Positions 40,428-49,494 are shown, numbered from the stretch's first letter. The stretch: DNA of 64,000 nucleotides from Clostridia bacterium (GCA_017416345.1 JAFQCR010000016.1:1-64000), one strand, 5' to 3'. Notes: generated from the letters alone by a model not told the origin. Made by a program: numbers and translations.

Positions 40428-41611
40428 TGGATATAAAATTAGATTATTCCGATGTGAAATTTCAAGATAACGGAAAATTGAAGCTGCTTATCATCGTGGG
40501 TACAAGGCCTGAGATAATCCGCCTTGCCGCCGTTATCAATAAGTGCCGTGAGTATTTTGACTGTGTGCTGGCTCACACGGGTCAGAATTATGACTATAAT
40601 CTCAACGGAGTTTTCTTCCGTGACTTGAAATTGGCCGATCCCGAGGTCTATATGGATGCTGTCGGTGATGACCTTGGTGCCACCGTGGGTAACATCATCA
40701 ACTGCTCTTATAAGCTGATGGTCGAGATCAAGCCCGATGCTTTGCTTATTTTGGGCGATACCAACTCGTGCCTTTCGGCCATTGCCGCCAAGAGACTGCA
40801 CATCCCCATCTTCCATATGGAGGCCGGCAACCGCTGTAAGGATGAGTGTTTGCCCGAGGAGACCAACCGCAGAATAGTTGACATAATCTCGGACGTCAAC
40901 CTTGCTTATTCCGAGCACGCAAGACGTTACCTGCACGAATGCGGTCTGCCCAAGGAGCGCACCTATGTTACGGGCTCTCCTATGGCCGAGGTCTTGCACA
41001 ACAACCTTGAGGACATCAAGGCTTCGGATGTACATACCCGTTTGGGACTTGAAAAGGGAAAATACATCCTGCTTTCGGCTCACAGAGAAGAGAATATCGA
41101 CACCGAGAAGAACTTCCTTTCGCTTTTTGGTGCCATCAACAAAATGGCCGAAAAGTACGGTATGCCTATTCTTTACTCCTGCCATCCCAGGAGCAAAAAG
41201 CGTCTTGAGCAGAGTGGCTTTAAGCTTGACAGCCGTGTTATTCAGCACGAGCCTCTCGGATTCCACGATTATAACTGTCTGCAGATGAATGCTTTTGCGG
41301 TTGTTTCCGACAGCGGCACCCTGCCCGAGGAATCAAGCTTTTTCACAAGCGTGGGCAACCCGTTCCCTGCAGTCTGCATCCGCACCTCGACCGAGCGCCC
41401 CGAGGCGCTTGACAAGGCCTGCTTTATTTTGGCAGGTATTGATGAGCACAGCCTTTTGCAGGCTGTTGATACTGCGGTGGAAATGAATAAAAACGGTGAT
41501 ATAGGAATCCCCGTTCCCACCTATGTTGAGGAAAATGTTTCGACCAAGGTGGTCAAGATAATCCAAAGCTACACCGGTGTAGTAAACAAAATGGTATGGA
41601 GAAAATTCTAA
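40427..41611 (+). CDS. capG: CapG-type UDP-N-acetyl-sugar 2-epimerase
   Basis: 394 residues. IIVGTRPEIIRLAAVI, LGDTNSCLSAI, HMEAGNRCKDECLPEETNRR, SAHREENIDTEKN and SDSGTLPEESSF place it in the UDP-sugar 2-epimerase superfamily; the EAGNRC and DSGTLPEE variants mark the CapG branch rather than WecB. The start overlaps the last base of the CapF stop. It finishes UDP-L-FucNAc synthesis. Confidence 0.9.
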   Translation: MDIKLDYSDVKFQDNGKLKLLIIVGTRPEIIRLAAVINKCREYFDCVLAHTGQNYDYNLNGVFFRDLKLADPEVYMDAVGDDLGATVGNIINCSYKLMVEIKPDALLILGDTNSCLSAIAAKRLHIPIFHMEAGNRCKDECLPEETNRRIVDIISDVNLAYSEHARRYLHECGLPKERTYVTGSPMAEVLHNNLEDIKASDVHTRLGLEKGKYILLSAHREENIDTEKNFLSLFGAINKMAEKYGMPILYSCHPRSKKRLEQSGFKLDSRVIQHEPLGFHDYNCLQMNAFAVVSDSGTLPEESSFFTSVGNPFPAVCIRTSTERPEALDKACFILAGIDEHSLLQAVDTAVEMNKNGDIGIPVPTYVEENVSTKVVKIIQSYTGVVNKMVWRKF

Positions 41612-41642
41612 ACAGCAAAAGTCACTTTAAAGGAGGTGTGCT

Positions 41643-42815
41643 ATGAGCAGGCAATATATGAAGTTGTTGCTGATTCTTGTTAATTCCGTGCTCAAAAGCA
41701 CGCCTTTAACCGATGACGAAAAGGCACAGTTCACACCCGAGTTTATCCAAAAAACGGCGGTAATAGCCGAAAAGCACAAGCTGTTGCCCATTGTTGCCAA
41801 TGCGCTGATCGCAAATAAGATGCTTGACCCTTCAGACGAGCTTTATGTAAAGCTCAGGAAATTGCAGCTTGCTCAAGTTTATAAGGCCGAGCGGATGGAA
41901 TACGAGCTTGGCCGTATGTGTGATGAGCTTGAAAAGGTAGGCATTGAGTTTGTGCCGCTCAAAGGCTCGGTCGTGCGCAGGCTTTATCCCGAGCCGTGGA
42001 TGCGCACAAGCTGTGACATTGATATCCTTGTTAAAAAAGAGGATATAGAAAAAGCGATAACGGTTTTGACCGACAGGCTTGAGTATTTAAAAAACGGCGA
42101 AAGCTTCCACGACATAAAGTTCAAAACACCGTCCAAGATCAATATCGAACTGCATTTTAACCTTATTGAGGATGAGGTGAGGGACAGTATCACGGCGGTG
42201 CTGGATGATGCGTGGCAACACACAGCTCCTATCGAAGGACATCGCTGTTATATGCAGTTTGATAATGAGTTCTTTGTGCTTTACCACATCATCCATATGG
42301 CCAAGCATATGACGCTCGGCGGTTGCGGAATAAGACCCTTTATCGATCTTTGGCTGATGCGTAAGAATCTGAAGCTCGATGACGGTATGCTGAACGAAAT
42401 GTTCAAGCGGTCCTCAGTAATGCAGTTTGCCGCCGTTAGCTACCGTTTGTGCGATATATGGTTTGCCAACATCCCTCACGATGAGCTCACCCTTGAAGCC
42501 GAGGAGTTTATATTAAGGGGCGGCGTTTTCGGAACAACGGGTAACAGTGCCGCCATTCAGCGAGGCGAGGGCAAGAGTAAAGGCAAGCAGTTTTTAAAAC
42601 TGATGTTTTTACCGTCCGAAAGCCTTAAGCTTATCTACCCCAATCTGAAAAAGCACCCGTGGCTGTTGCCGTTTTATCAGGTCAAGCGTTGGTTCAGAGT
42701 GTTCGACCGTTCCAAGCGTAATAAGATCGCCCAAAGGGTCGATGCCAACGACAGGATATCCGACGAAACGGTCGACAGAGTTGCCAAGCTTATGAGCGAT
42801 CTTGAATTGAATTAA
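41643..42815 (+). CDS. PF14907-type nucleotidyltransferase family protein (2)
   Basis: 390 residues, a paralogue of the protein at 38035. VPLKGSVVRRLYPEPWMRTSCDIDILV (about residues 104-130) keeps the Lys-Gly and both aspartates (D125, D127), but the glycine before the first aspartate is replaced by cysteine. A His pair is in YHIIHMAKHMTLGGCGIRPFIDLW, and RGEGKSKGKQFLKLMFLPSESLKLIYP is the shared C-terminal segment. AAAGGAGGTG precedes the ATG. It is the last gene of the exopolysaccharide operon. Same inferred role as its paralogue. Confidence 0.82.
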   Translation: MSRQYMKLLLILVNSVLKSTPLTDDEKAQFTPEFIQKTAVIAEKHKLLPIVANALIANKMLDPSDELYVKLRKLQLAQVYKAERMEYELGRMCDELEKVGIEFVPLKGSVVRRLYPEPWMRTSCDIDILVKKEDIEKAITVLTDRLEYLKNGESFHDIKFKTPSKINIELHFNLIEDEVRDSITAVLDDAWQHTAPIEGHRCYMQFDNEFFVLYHIIHMAKHMTLGGCGIRPFIDLWLMRKNLKLDDGMLNEMFKRSSVMQFAAVSYRLCDIWFANIPHDELTLEAEEFILRGGVFGTTGNSAAIQRGEGKSKGKQFLKLMFLPSESLKLIYPNLKKHPWLLPFYQVKRWFRVFDRSKRNKIAQRVDANDRISDETVDRVAKLMSDLELN

Positions 42816-42818
42816 ATT

Positions 42819-42852
42819 AAAACCGCTATGTGCTGACACATAGCGGTTTTTT
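42819..42852. terminator. bidirectional terminator ending the exopolysaccharide operon
   Basis: AAAACCGCTATGTG, loop CTGA, CACATAGCGGTTTT with T-runs on both sides. It serves both the operon and the convergent YitT gene. Confidence 0.93.
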
Positions 42853-43753
42853 ATCGCGTCCAACCCTCGCCGTTAATTTCGTGAGCCTTGGATACCGTCA
42901 CAAAGGCTTTGGGGTCGCAACGGTTGATGATATTCAAAAGCTCGGAGTATTGGCGGAACGAAAATGTGACCATCACGAGTTTTTTAGGCTCTTTTGAGTA
43001 GCCTCCCGTAACGTCCACCAGCGTGGTCGTGCGTTCAAGTCGGTTGATTATTTCGTTGTTTATCTCTTCATAGCTTTCTGATATGATCTGTGCGGTAAGC
43101 GCCTTCTGTCCGCCTACGAAAACCTTGTCGATGACCAATGCCGACACAAAAACCGAAATGATGCCGAGAAGCGACAGCACAAGGTCGTTCAGGATAAACA
43201 CGCCCAAGGCAATGGGGATGGTGTCGATCATAAAGATTACGACCGAGCTGCGGAGCCGTTTTATAAATTTGCAAACGGTAAAGGCGATTATGTCGGTGCC
43301 GCCCGTCGAGCCGCCGCCCATAAAGGCCAATGCACAGCCGAAGCCAATCAACACACCGCCGAAAAGTGCCGCAATTATCAGCACAAGGTCCTTGTGGGGC
43401 GAGTCTTGAAGAAAAAATATCCCGCCAAAAACATCGGGGTCATTAAGCTTTGAAAAGATCGTAATAAACGGGGGATAGATAACGGTGGAGATAAGCGTTT
43501 TGGCCGCAAAGCCCTTGCCGAGGACGGCCAATCCCAATAAAAACAGTGACCAGGTCATAACAGTGATGATGAGGTCGACCGTGACAAATTCAAAAGGCAC
43601 CACCTTATCGATAACAATGGCAAAGCCCGACATTCCGCCGACAATGAGGTCAAAAGGAATAATGAAAACCGCCGTGCCAAATGCCAAAATGAGCGTGCCT
43701 ATGACCACCAACGCCGTGTTTTTTGCCGTGTTTAAAATATCGGATTTCTTCAT
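42851..43753 (-). CDS. YitT-family membrane protein
   Basis: 300 residues. Five or six membrane helices (ALVVIGTLILAFGTAVFIIPFDLIVGGMSGFAIVI and following) are followed by the cytosolic DUF2179 domain (TTLVDVTGGYSKEPKKLVMVTFSFRQYSELLNIINRCDPKAFVTV). YitT proteins are common in Firmicutes and their transport role is not settled. AGGTATG precedes the ATG on the minus strand. The plus-strand operon runs against it at the shared terminator. Confidence 0.92.
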   Translation of the reverse strand: MKKSDILNTAKNTALVVIGTLILAFGTAVFIIPFDLIVGGMSGFAIVIDKVVPFEFVTVDLIITVMTWSLFLLGLAVLGKGFAAKTLISTVIYPPFITIFSKLNDPDVFGGIFFLQDSPHKDLVLIIAALFGGVLIGFGCALAFMGGGSTGGTDIIAFTVCKFIKRLRSSVVIFMIDTIPIALGVFILNDLVLSLLGIISVFVSALVIDKVFVGGQKALTAQIISESYEEINNEIINRLERTTTLVDVTGGYSKEPKKLVMVTFSFRQYSELLNIINRCDPKAFVTVSKAHEINGEGWTR

Positions 43754-43807
43754 ACAACATACCTCCCCAAAGCCTTTATAAAGCCTATTTTTACCATATT
43801 ACATTGT

Positions 43808-43836
43808 ATGATACACTAAAAAATTGTGTTTTACAA
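43808..43836 (-). promoter_or_regulatory. promoter of the YitT gene
   Basis: On the minus strand TTGTAA (43836-43831), 17 bp, TATCAT (43813-43808), 55 bases before the start codon. Confidence 0.6.
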
Positions 43837-43875
43837 CCCCTTTAAATGAAAAAGATTAAAAGTGGAGTATTGCAC

Positions 43876-43904
43876 TTGAAAAGTCCACCTTAAGGTGCTA
43901 AAAT
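43876..43904 (+). promoter_or_regulatory. promoter with central palindrome
   Basis: TTGAAA (43876-43881), 17 bp, TAAAAT (43899-43904). A perfect 12-bp palindrome CACCTTAAGGTG fills 43887-43898, abutting the -10 box: a likely operator for the gene at 43938. Confidence 0.65.
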
Positions 43905-43937
43905 AATACCAAATAAAACAAAAAAAGGGTGATTTTG

Positions 43938-45530
43938 ATGAAGGTTTGTATTATCCAGCCCGAGTATTCGGTGGATTTTTCCCGTGCAGAGGAGCTGTTT
44001 TACAAGGGCTATATCGATATGCTCGACAAGTGCGATGATACTATGGATATCATCGTAATGCCCGAAAGCTGCGATATGCCTGCACTTTGCAAAACGGTTG
44101 AACAGAAGAATGAATGTGTTGACCGATTCAACAAGATATTTGTTGATAAGATATGCGAGACTGCCAAGCGTTGCAATGCACTTGTATTTGCCAATGCACG
44201 CTGGGATTCCGGCAAGGGATACGTGAATACCACCTATGCCGTTGACCGTGGCGGTAACATTGTCTACAAATATTTCAAGCAGCATCCCGTCCCCAAGGAG
44301 GTAGCTTCTCCTGAGCAGGATACCGACAACGCATTCCAATTCACCGAGCCCGATGTTGTCGAGATCGAGGGCATCCGTTTCGGTTTCCTCACTTGCTACG
44401 ACTTCTATTTTTACGAGATGTTTGCCAATATGGCAAGAAAAAATCTTGACGTGGTCATCGGTTGCTCGCATCAGCGTAGCGACACCCACCGTGCGCTTGA
44501 GATATTCAGCACATTTCTGGCCTACAACACCAATACTTATGTCTTACGTTCCTCGGTTTCGATGGATCCGAATTCCGATATCGGCGGCGGAAGTATGGTC
44601 GTAGCTCCCACGGGTGAGGTTCTGCTCAATATGAAGAGCCGCATCGGTATGGAATGCGTTGATATCGACGTCACCAAAAAGTACTACAAGCCCGCAGGCT
44701 TTGGCAATCCGCCTGCCGCACATTACGAGTATATCGAGCAGGGCAGAAAGCCTTGGAAATACCGCCCCGGCGGCAGTGCGATCTGCCTTAACGATACCGA
44801 TATGCCGTATCCGAGAGTATGCGCCCACCGTGGCTTTAACTCTGTCGCTCCCGAAAACAGCCTGCCTGCATTCGGTGCGGCAATAGGTTTGGGTGCCGAG
44901 GAAATTGAGTTTGACCTTTGGCCGACCGCCGACGGCGAGATAATCTCCCTTCACGACAAAACCCTTGAAAGGGTCTCGGACGGAGAGGGCAAGGTCACCG
45001 AAAAGACCTATGAGGAGCTTCTCAATTACGATTTCGGCTCCAAAAAGGGCGAAAAGTTTAAGGGACTTAAGATCCTTAAATTTGAGGAGATACTCAAAAA
45101 ATTCTCCTGCCATTGCATAATGAACATCCACATCAAGTCGATCTGCGGCAACCCCGATAACCTCAAAAAGATCATCGACCTTATTGACAAGTACGACTGC
45201 CGCAAGCACGTCTACTTTATGACGGGTGACGACGATCTGATGGAGCTGTGCCGTGAAATGGCACCCGATATCTGCCGTTGCATGGGCGGCGGCTCGGTTG
45301 AAAAGAGATGGGCCATTGTTGAGCGAGCTATTCTGCACGACTGTCAGAAGGTCCAGCTTTTCAAGCCTTATTTCAATCAGGAAATGATCGACAAGGCACA
45401 TGCCAACGGTATCAAGTGCAACGTTTTCTGGTCGGATGACCAAGAGGAGACCAAAAAGTTTATCGAAATGGGCATCGACTGTATCCTCACCAACGACTAC
45501 AACCTTATTTCGCAGGTCGTGGAAAGATAA
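43938..45530 (+). CDS. fusion of nitrilase-like amidohydrolase and GDPD
   Basis: 530 residues with two enzyme domains. Residues 1 to about 275 form a carbon-nitrogen hydrolase with E43 (VMPESCD), a lysine in YKYFKQHPVPK (K111 or K114) and the nucleophile C153 (FGFLTCYDFYFYE). Residues about 290-530 form a glycerophosphodiester phosphodiesterase with HRG at 297-299, PENSLPAF, EIEFDLW (E324, D326) and SLHDKTLERVSDG (H339, D340). Both active sites look complete. ATG 43938 follows AAAGGGTGA. No membrane or signal segment, so it acts in the cytoplasm, perhaps on a glycerophosphodiester carrying an amide or amine head group. Confidence 0.88.
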   Translation: MKVCIIQPEYSVDFSRAEELFYKGYIDMLDKCDDTMDIIVMPESCDMPALCKTVEQKNECVDRFNKIFVDKICETAKRCNALVFANARWDSGKGYVNTTYAVDRGGNIVYKYFKQHPVPKEVASPEQDTDNAFQFTEPDVVEIEGIRFGFLTCYDFYFYEMFANMARKNLDVVIGCSHQRSDTHRALEIFSTFLAYNTNTYVLRSSVSMDPNSDIGGGSMVVAPTGEVLLNMKSRIGMECVDIDVTKKYYKPAGFGNPPAAHYEYIEQGRKPWKYRPGGSAICLNDTDMPYPRVCAHRGFNSVAPENSLPAFGAAIGLGAEEIEFDLWPTADGEIISLHDKTLERVSDGEGKVTEKTYEELLNYDFGSKKGEKFKGLKILKFEEILKKFSCHCIMNIHIKSICGNPDNLKKIIDLIDKYDCRKHVYFMTGDDDLMELCREMAPDICRCMGGGSVEKRWAIVERAILHDCQKVQLFKPYFNQEMIDKAHANGIKCNVFWSDDQEETKKFIEMGIDCILTNDYNLISQVVER

Positions 45531-45559
45531 AGTAAATAAAATAAAATAAAAGAAAAGAA

Positions 45560-45590
45560 GAACCTCCCCTTGTCAGGGGAGGTTCTGTTT
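45560..45590. terminator. bidirectional terminator
   Basis: GAACCTCCCCT, loop TGTC, AGGGGAGGTTC, with T-rich tracts on either side for the converging genes. Confidence 0.9.
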
Positions 45591-45676
45591 TGTTTGTGCG
45601 GTAAAGACTGTCTAATATTACAGACCAATGTGCCTTGTGAAATGGATAAATCCATTTCCTGCAAATTATTATAATG

Positions 45677-47017
45677 TTATTTTGTTTCTATTTCAAACGT
45701 ATCTCGCTCGCAGTAAACAAGCGGGTATTCACGCAATGGGTATTTGAATTCACCTTGGTCACGCTCGAACACATCACCCGTCAGCATATCAATGACCACG
45801 GGGTCTTTGAGCTTTTTCATAGGAATGAGGACTATGTGGCAGGTCTCGTGAGCCTCTTCCACCTCGACGGGGCAGGCTAACCAATAAGCCATACAAGGTT
45901 TGCCGTTGTGCTTAAAGAAAACGGTGGTCGACGGTGTGTCGGGGTTGCAGGAGCGACCCTCAATCAGGGCAAACGGCTCGATCACCTCGTTTTCGTCGGC
46001 CAGCACGTTGGCGGCATTGGAAACTGCCTTATGGCAGGCCTTGGGTGTGTAGGTGATGCCGTTCAAAATACCGTGCGCGGCAGGTCGGGTCAATACCTCG
46101 ACCGCCTTTTCATACGGCTTTTCCCACAGGTCCACGATCATAAAATATGAGGTCAGCTTCATTTTATTTTGCAGGTCTAAAAATGCACGGCGCAGATGCC
46201 ATACCGCCTGACGGTGCTCACTTCCGCCGCCCTCCTTACATTGACCGTGACCCTTCGGGTGCCAAGATGCGTGTCCGCATTCACCCACCCACATCTCAAG
46301 ATGCCCAAAGCCGAGCTCCTCCATTATCTGACGTGTAATCACATCACGGCGTGAACGCCAGCTGTTGTCGGGGAAGCGGTCGTAGTTGTGGGTGCAATAA
46401 AAGTCCAGATCCTTAGGCTCAAGATTGGAGAAAAGATTGTAAATATAATCGGGATGTGAGCCCGAAAGGCAGGTGCCCAGTTTTGCCTCGGGGTAAACTT
46501 CACGAATGGCTTTGCCCGTTACCTTTATAAGCTCGGCAAGTCCCTTGGCCGAAGGCTTTTCGGGATACCAGAAGTGAGAAAGGTCGGATTCGTTCCATAT
46601 TTCGTAGTGGGTGATACGGTCCATGAAATGCTCGGTCATGGCTTTGACGTAGTCTATCCAGGCGTTCAGGCATTCCTCACCGTAAAGGGTCGGCACACAT
46701 CCAACGGCGGTTGAATTGGGCGCATCGGACATATACAAGGGGTTGCCGTAGCCGACATTGAACCATGGCTCCATTCCTCTTTTTAAGAGGTTATCCACCA
46801 TACTGTCGAGCCACGAAAAATCGTAAACGCCCTTTTCCTTTTCGGTTCGTGCCCAACCGGTCTGCACTCTGGCAGCCTTTGCGCCTGTCATGGCGGCAAG
46901 GTCGTAGCATTTTTCGGGAGTGAAAAGGTCACGGTCGTAGCATTCAAAGCCAATGCCTATACGTGAGTTTTTAATTTCGTTTGACGGTCTTATTTTGAGT
47001 TTTCCTATAAGCTTCAT
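45677..47017 (-). CDS. GH39-like (clan A) glycoside hydrolase
   Basis: 446 residues. A clan GH-A TIM barrel with the acid/base glutamate in YEIWNESDL (E143) and the nucleophile glutamate in MWVGECGHAS (E246). ARVQTGWARTEKEKGVYDFSWLD opens the barrel, as in GH39 beta-xylosidases. The last 100 residues form a beta-sandwich. There is no signal peptide. The ATG at 47017 was chosen because AGAGGTGA lies 5 bases upstream; earlier in-frame starts lack one. An AraC regulator is divergent, so its induction by the released sugar is likely. Confidence 0.82.
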   Translation of the reverse strand: MKLIGKLKIRPSNEIKNSRIGIGFECYDRDLFTPEKCYDLAAMTGAKAARVQTGWARTEKEKGVYDFSWLDSMVDNLLKRGMEPWFNVGYGNPLYMSDAPNSTAVGCVPTLYGEECLNAWIDYVKAMTEHFMDRITHYEIWNESDLSHFWYPEKPSAKGLAELIKVTGKAIREVYPEAKLGTCLSGSHPDYIYNLFSNLEPKDLDFYCTHNYDRFPDNSWRSRRDVITRQIMEELGFGHLEMWVGECGHASWHPKGHGQCKEGGGSEHRQAVWHLRRAFLDLQNKMKLTSYFMIVDLWEKPYEKAVEVLTRPAAHGILNGITYTPKACHKAVSNAANVLADENEVIEPFALIEGRSCNPDTPSTTVFFKHNGKPCMAYWLACPVEVEEAHETCHIVLIPMKKLKDPVVIDMLTGDVFERDQGEFKYPLREYPLVYCERDTFEIETK

Positions 47018-47169
47018 AAAAATCACCTCTGATTTCAGTTTACACCAACAATTAGCGCAAAACAATGCTTATTTTGAGCAAAAGCATATCATTTTCACGC
47101 ATTAAGGACTTGAACTTTAAGAAAACAAGTGGTAATCTTATCGTAGACAGTAAAAAAGGGTGATGTGGG

Positions 47170-47928
47170 ATGTTTGAAAAAACATATTTAGACTTTAAAA
47201 CCTTTTTAAAGCACGATTTAAAATATAAGCGGTGGACGGTCAAGGTGCGTACCGTAAGCTCGATAATGACGGTCGAAAAAGGCACTTTCCTTTATGAATT
47301 TGAGGGCGGCGGATTTGAGCTGAAGGAGGGGGAGTCGGTCTTTTTGCCGATCGGCTCGAGCTATTCCTACAAGCTTACTACAAAGGAGTGCCTGTGCCAT
47401 CAGATAATGTTTAATATTTGCGATGAAAACGGTGCTTTGAGGTTGGCAGACCGCCCTGTAAAAACAGCCAACAGCAGGGTTGCCGAACTTATGAAGGAAA
47501 TAGTAAGGCAGGGGAGCGGATTCGGTTCGGTCAATCAATTCAAGCTGACAGCCGATGTGTATTCGGTGCTGTCGTTGTTTTTTGAGCGTGTCAGAGATTC
47601 CCGTGAGGGGCTTAAGATATATCCTGCGCTGAAAATGTTAGAGGAGCATTATAACGAACAGTTATCGGCCGACCGCCTTGCTGAAGTTTGCGCTTTAAGT
47701 CAGTCACAGCTCAGAAGGCTCTTTCAAAAGGAAACCGGGATGTCACCTATGGAGTACAAAACTCATCTGCGGATAAAAAAGGCCGCAGATATGCTTTTGT
47801 ATTCGCAAGCGACCGTTGCCGAAATATCGCAATCATTAGGGTTTAACAATCCGTTTGTGTTCAGCCGTGTGTTTAAGCAGTTCAAAGGTGTTTCACCGTC
47901 GGAATACCGAAATCAGGAAACGGTATAG
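47170..47928 (+). CDS. AraC-family transcriptional regulator
   Basis: 252 residues. The N-terminal half is a cupin-like sensor (FEGGGFELKEGESVFLPIGSSYSYKL); the C-terminal half (about residues 150-250) holds both helix-turn-helix motifs: LSADRLAEVCALSQSQLRRLFQKETGMSP and ATVAEISQSLGFNNPFVFSRVFKQFKGVSPSEYR. It is divergent from the GH39-like gene with 152 bp between starts and probably activates it. No clear palindrome was seen in that interval. Confidence 0.93.
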   Translation: MFEKTYLDFKTFLKHDLKYKRWTVKVRTVSSIMTVEKGTFLYEFEGGGFELKEGESVFLPIGSSYSYKLTTKECLCHQIMFNICDENGALRLADRPVKTANSRVAELMKEIVRQGSGFGSVNQFKLTADVYSVLSLFFERVRDSREGLKIYPALKMLEEHYNEQLSADRLAEVCALSQSQLRRLFQKETGMSPMEYKTHLRIKKAADMLLYSQATVAEISQSLGFNNPFVFSRVFKQFKGVSPSEYRNQETV

Positions 47929-48101
47929 CAATTTGAATATTTGCATATATTTTCCGGTGTGTTTTACAGGATTTTCGTTAAAAACACAGTTGCTTTTTTT
48001 GGACAGTTGTGATAGAATGTGTAACCGGAATCTGCCGAAGTGGTTTCTCTGCTTGCGGCGGGTTTCGTTACGTTTATTTTATTTTAAAAGAAGATGAGTT
48101 T

Positions 48102-49394
48102 ATGGTATTGTTATCGGTCTCCATTGCGCTTTTGGCAGGTCTTTTGATGACCCGTGCCTTCAAGCCCTTGAAATTACCCTCGGTCACGGCTTACCTTATC
48201 GCTGGCGTGCTGATAGGCCCTTATTGCCTCGGTGCGTTGGGTATCACCGGTCTCGGCTTTAACAGCCATACCGACGTGTCGGCTTTGTCGGTCGTGTCGG
48301 AGGTTGCTCTGGGCTTCATTGCGTTTTCCATCGGAAACGAGTTTATTTTAAGCGACCTTAAAAAGACGGGTAAGCAGGCGCTCACCATCGGTGTTCTGCA
48401 GGCCGTTGTCGCAATGCTTTTGGTCGACGTAGCGCTGATCGGTATGCATTTTGTTATGCCCGATAAGCTGTCGTTGGCGCAGGCAATCACCTTGGGTGCC
48501 ATTGCCACCGCAACCGCACCCGCCGCAACGCTTATGGTCGTTCGTCAGTATAAGGCAAAGGGCCCCTTGACCAAGCTGTTGCTGCCTATTGTTGCTTTGG
48601 ACGATGCCGTCGGTCTTATCGCATTTGCCGTTTCCTTCGGTATTGCCAAGACGCTTGTCAGCGGTGAGATCGATATGATCTCTATCTTGGTCAATCCGAT
48701 TATCGAGATCGCTTGCTCACTCATATTGGGTGCTGTTATGGGTTGGGTGCTGACCCAACTTGAAAAGCTGTTCAACTCCAACACCAACCGTTTGAACCTC
48801 ACCATTGCGGCGGTATTTTTGACCGCTTCACTTTCAATGCTTGAGTTCCATATCGGCCCCGTGCAGATACATTTTTCGTCACTTCTGACCTGTATGATGC
48901 TGGGTACCGTGTTCTGTAACATCTGTCCCTTGTCGCACGACCTTATGGGTGCCGCCGACAAGTGGACCTCGCCCGTATTTGCGCTGTTCTTCGTTATCAG
49001 CGGTGCCGAGCTTGAACTCAATGTTTTCACCGATTGGGCAATCGTTGTCATCGGTGTGGTTTACATTGCATCCCGTTCACTCGGAAAGTATTTCGGAGCC
49101 GCAGGCAGTGCCAAGCTGACCAAGTGCTCACCGCAGATAGTGAAATACTTGGGTATCACACTTTTGCCGCAGGCAGGTGTTGCGTTGGGTATGTGCGCTA
49201 CGGCTATGCAATTGGGAGCCGAGGGCAACCTCATCCGCAATATCACGTTGTTTGCCGTTCTGATCTATGAGTTGTTCGGACCTATTATGACCCGAATGGC
49301 CTTGACCGCCGCAGGGGAGATACACCCCATCACCGAAGAGGTCAAGCGACGCAGACAGCAAAAGCTTGAAGAAGCTAAAGAGCGAAATAAGTGA
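48102..49394 (+). CDS. cation/proton antiporter (CPA2 family)
   Basis: 430 residues with about 12 membrane helices. RAFKPLKLPSVTAYLIAGVLIGPYCLG and GFIAFSIGNEFIL are typical of the KefB/NapA group, ALDDAVGLIAFAVSFG carries the ion-binding DD pair, and the C-terminus is short, without TrkA-type domains. It should exchange Na+ or K+ for protons. The ATG at 48102 begins the first helix region directly. The interval 47929-48101 shows only a possible TTGCTT/TAGAAT promoter. Confidence 0.88.
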   Translation: MVLLSVSIALLAGLLMTRAFKPLKLPSVTAYLIAGVLIGPYCLGALGITGLGFNSHTDVSALSVVSEVALGFIAFSIGNEFILSDLKKTGKQALTIGVLQAVVAMLLVDVALIGMHFVMPDKLSLAQAITLGAIATATAPAATLMVVRQYKAKGPLTKLLLPIVALDDAVGLIAFAVSFGIAKTLVSGEIDMISILVNPIIEIACSLILGAVMGWVLTQLEKLFNSNTNRLNLTIAAVFLTASLSMLEFHIGPVQIHFSSLLTCMMLGTVFCNICPLSHDLMGAADKWTSPVFALFFVISGAELELNVFTDWAIVVIGVVYIASRSLGKYFGAAGSAKLTKCSPQIVKYLGITLLPQAGVALGMCATAMQLGAEGNLIRNITLFAVLIYELFGPIMTRMALTAAGEIHPITEEVKRRRQQKLEEAKERNK

Positions 49395-49494
49395 GAGATT
49401 AAATACCGTTGCTTCAATAATCAACCGTGTTTTTAATGTTGAATTTAAATATATGGTGTGATATAATAAATGCACTAATTAAAGAGGTGATGTT

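Noticed and set aside
48009-48101. Extended N-terminus for the cation antiporter
   Set aside because: The upstream in-frame codons are Cys- and Arg-rich without a ribosome site, and the membrane protein starts naturally at 48102.
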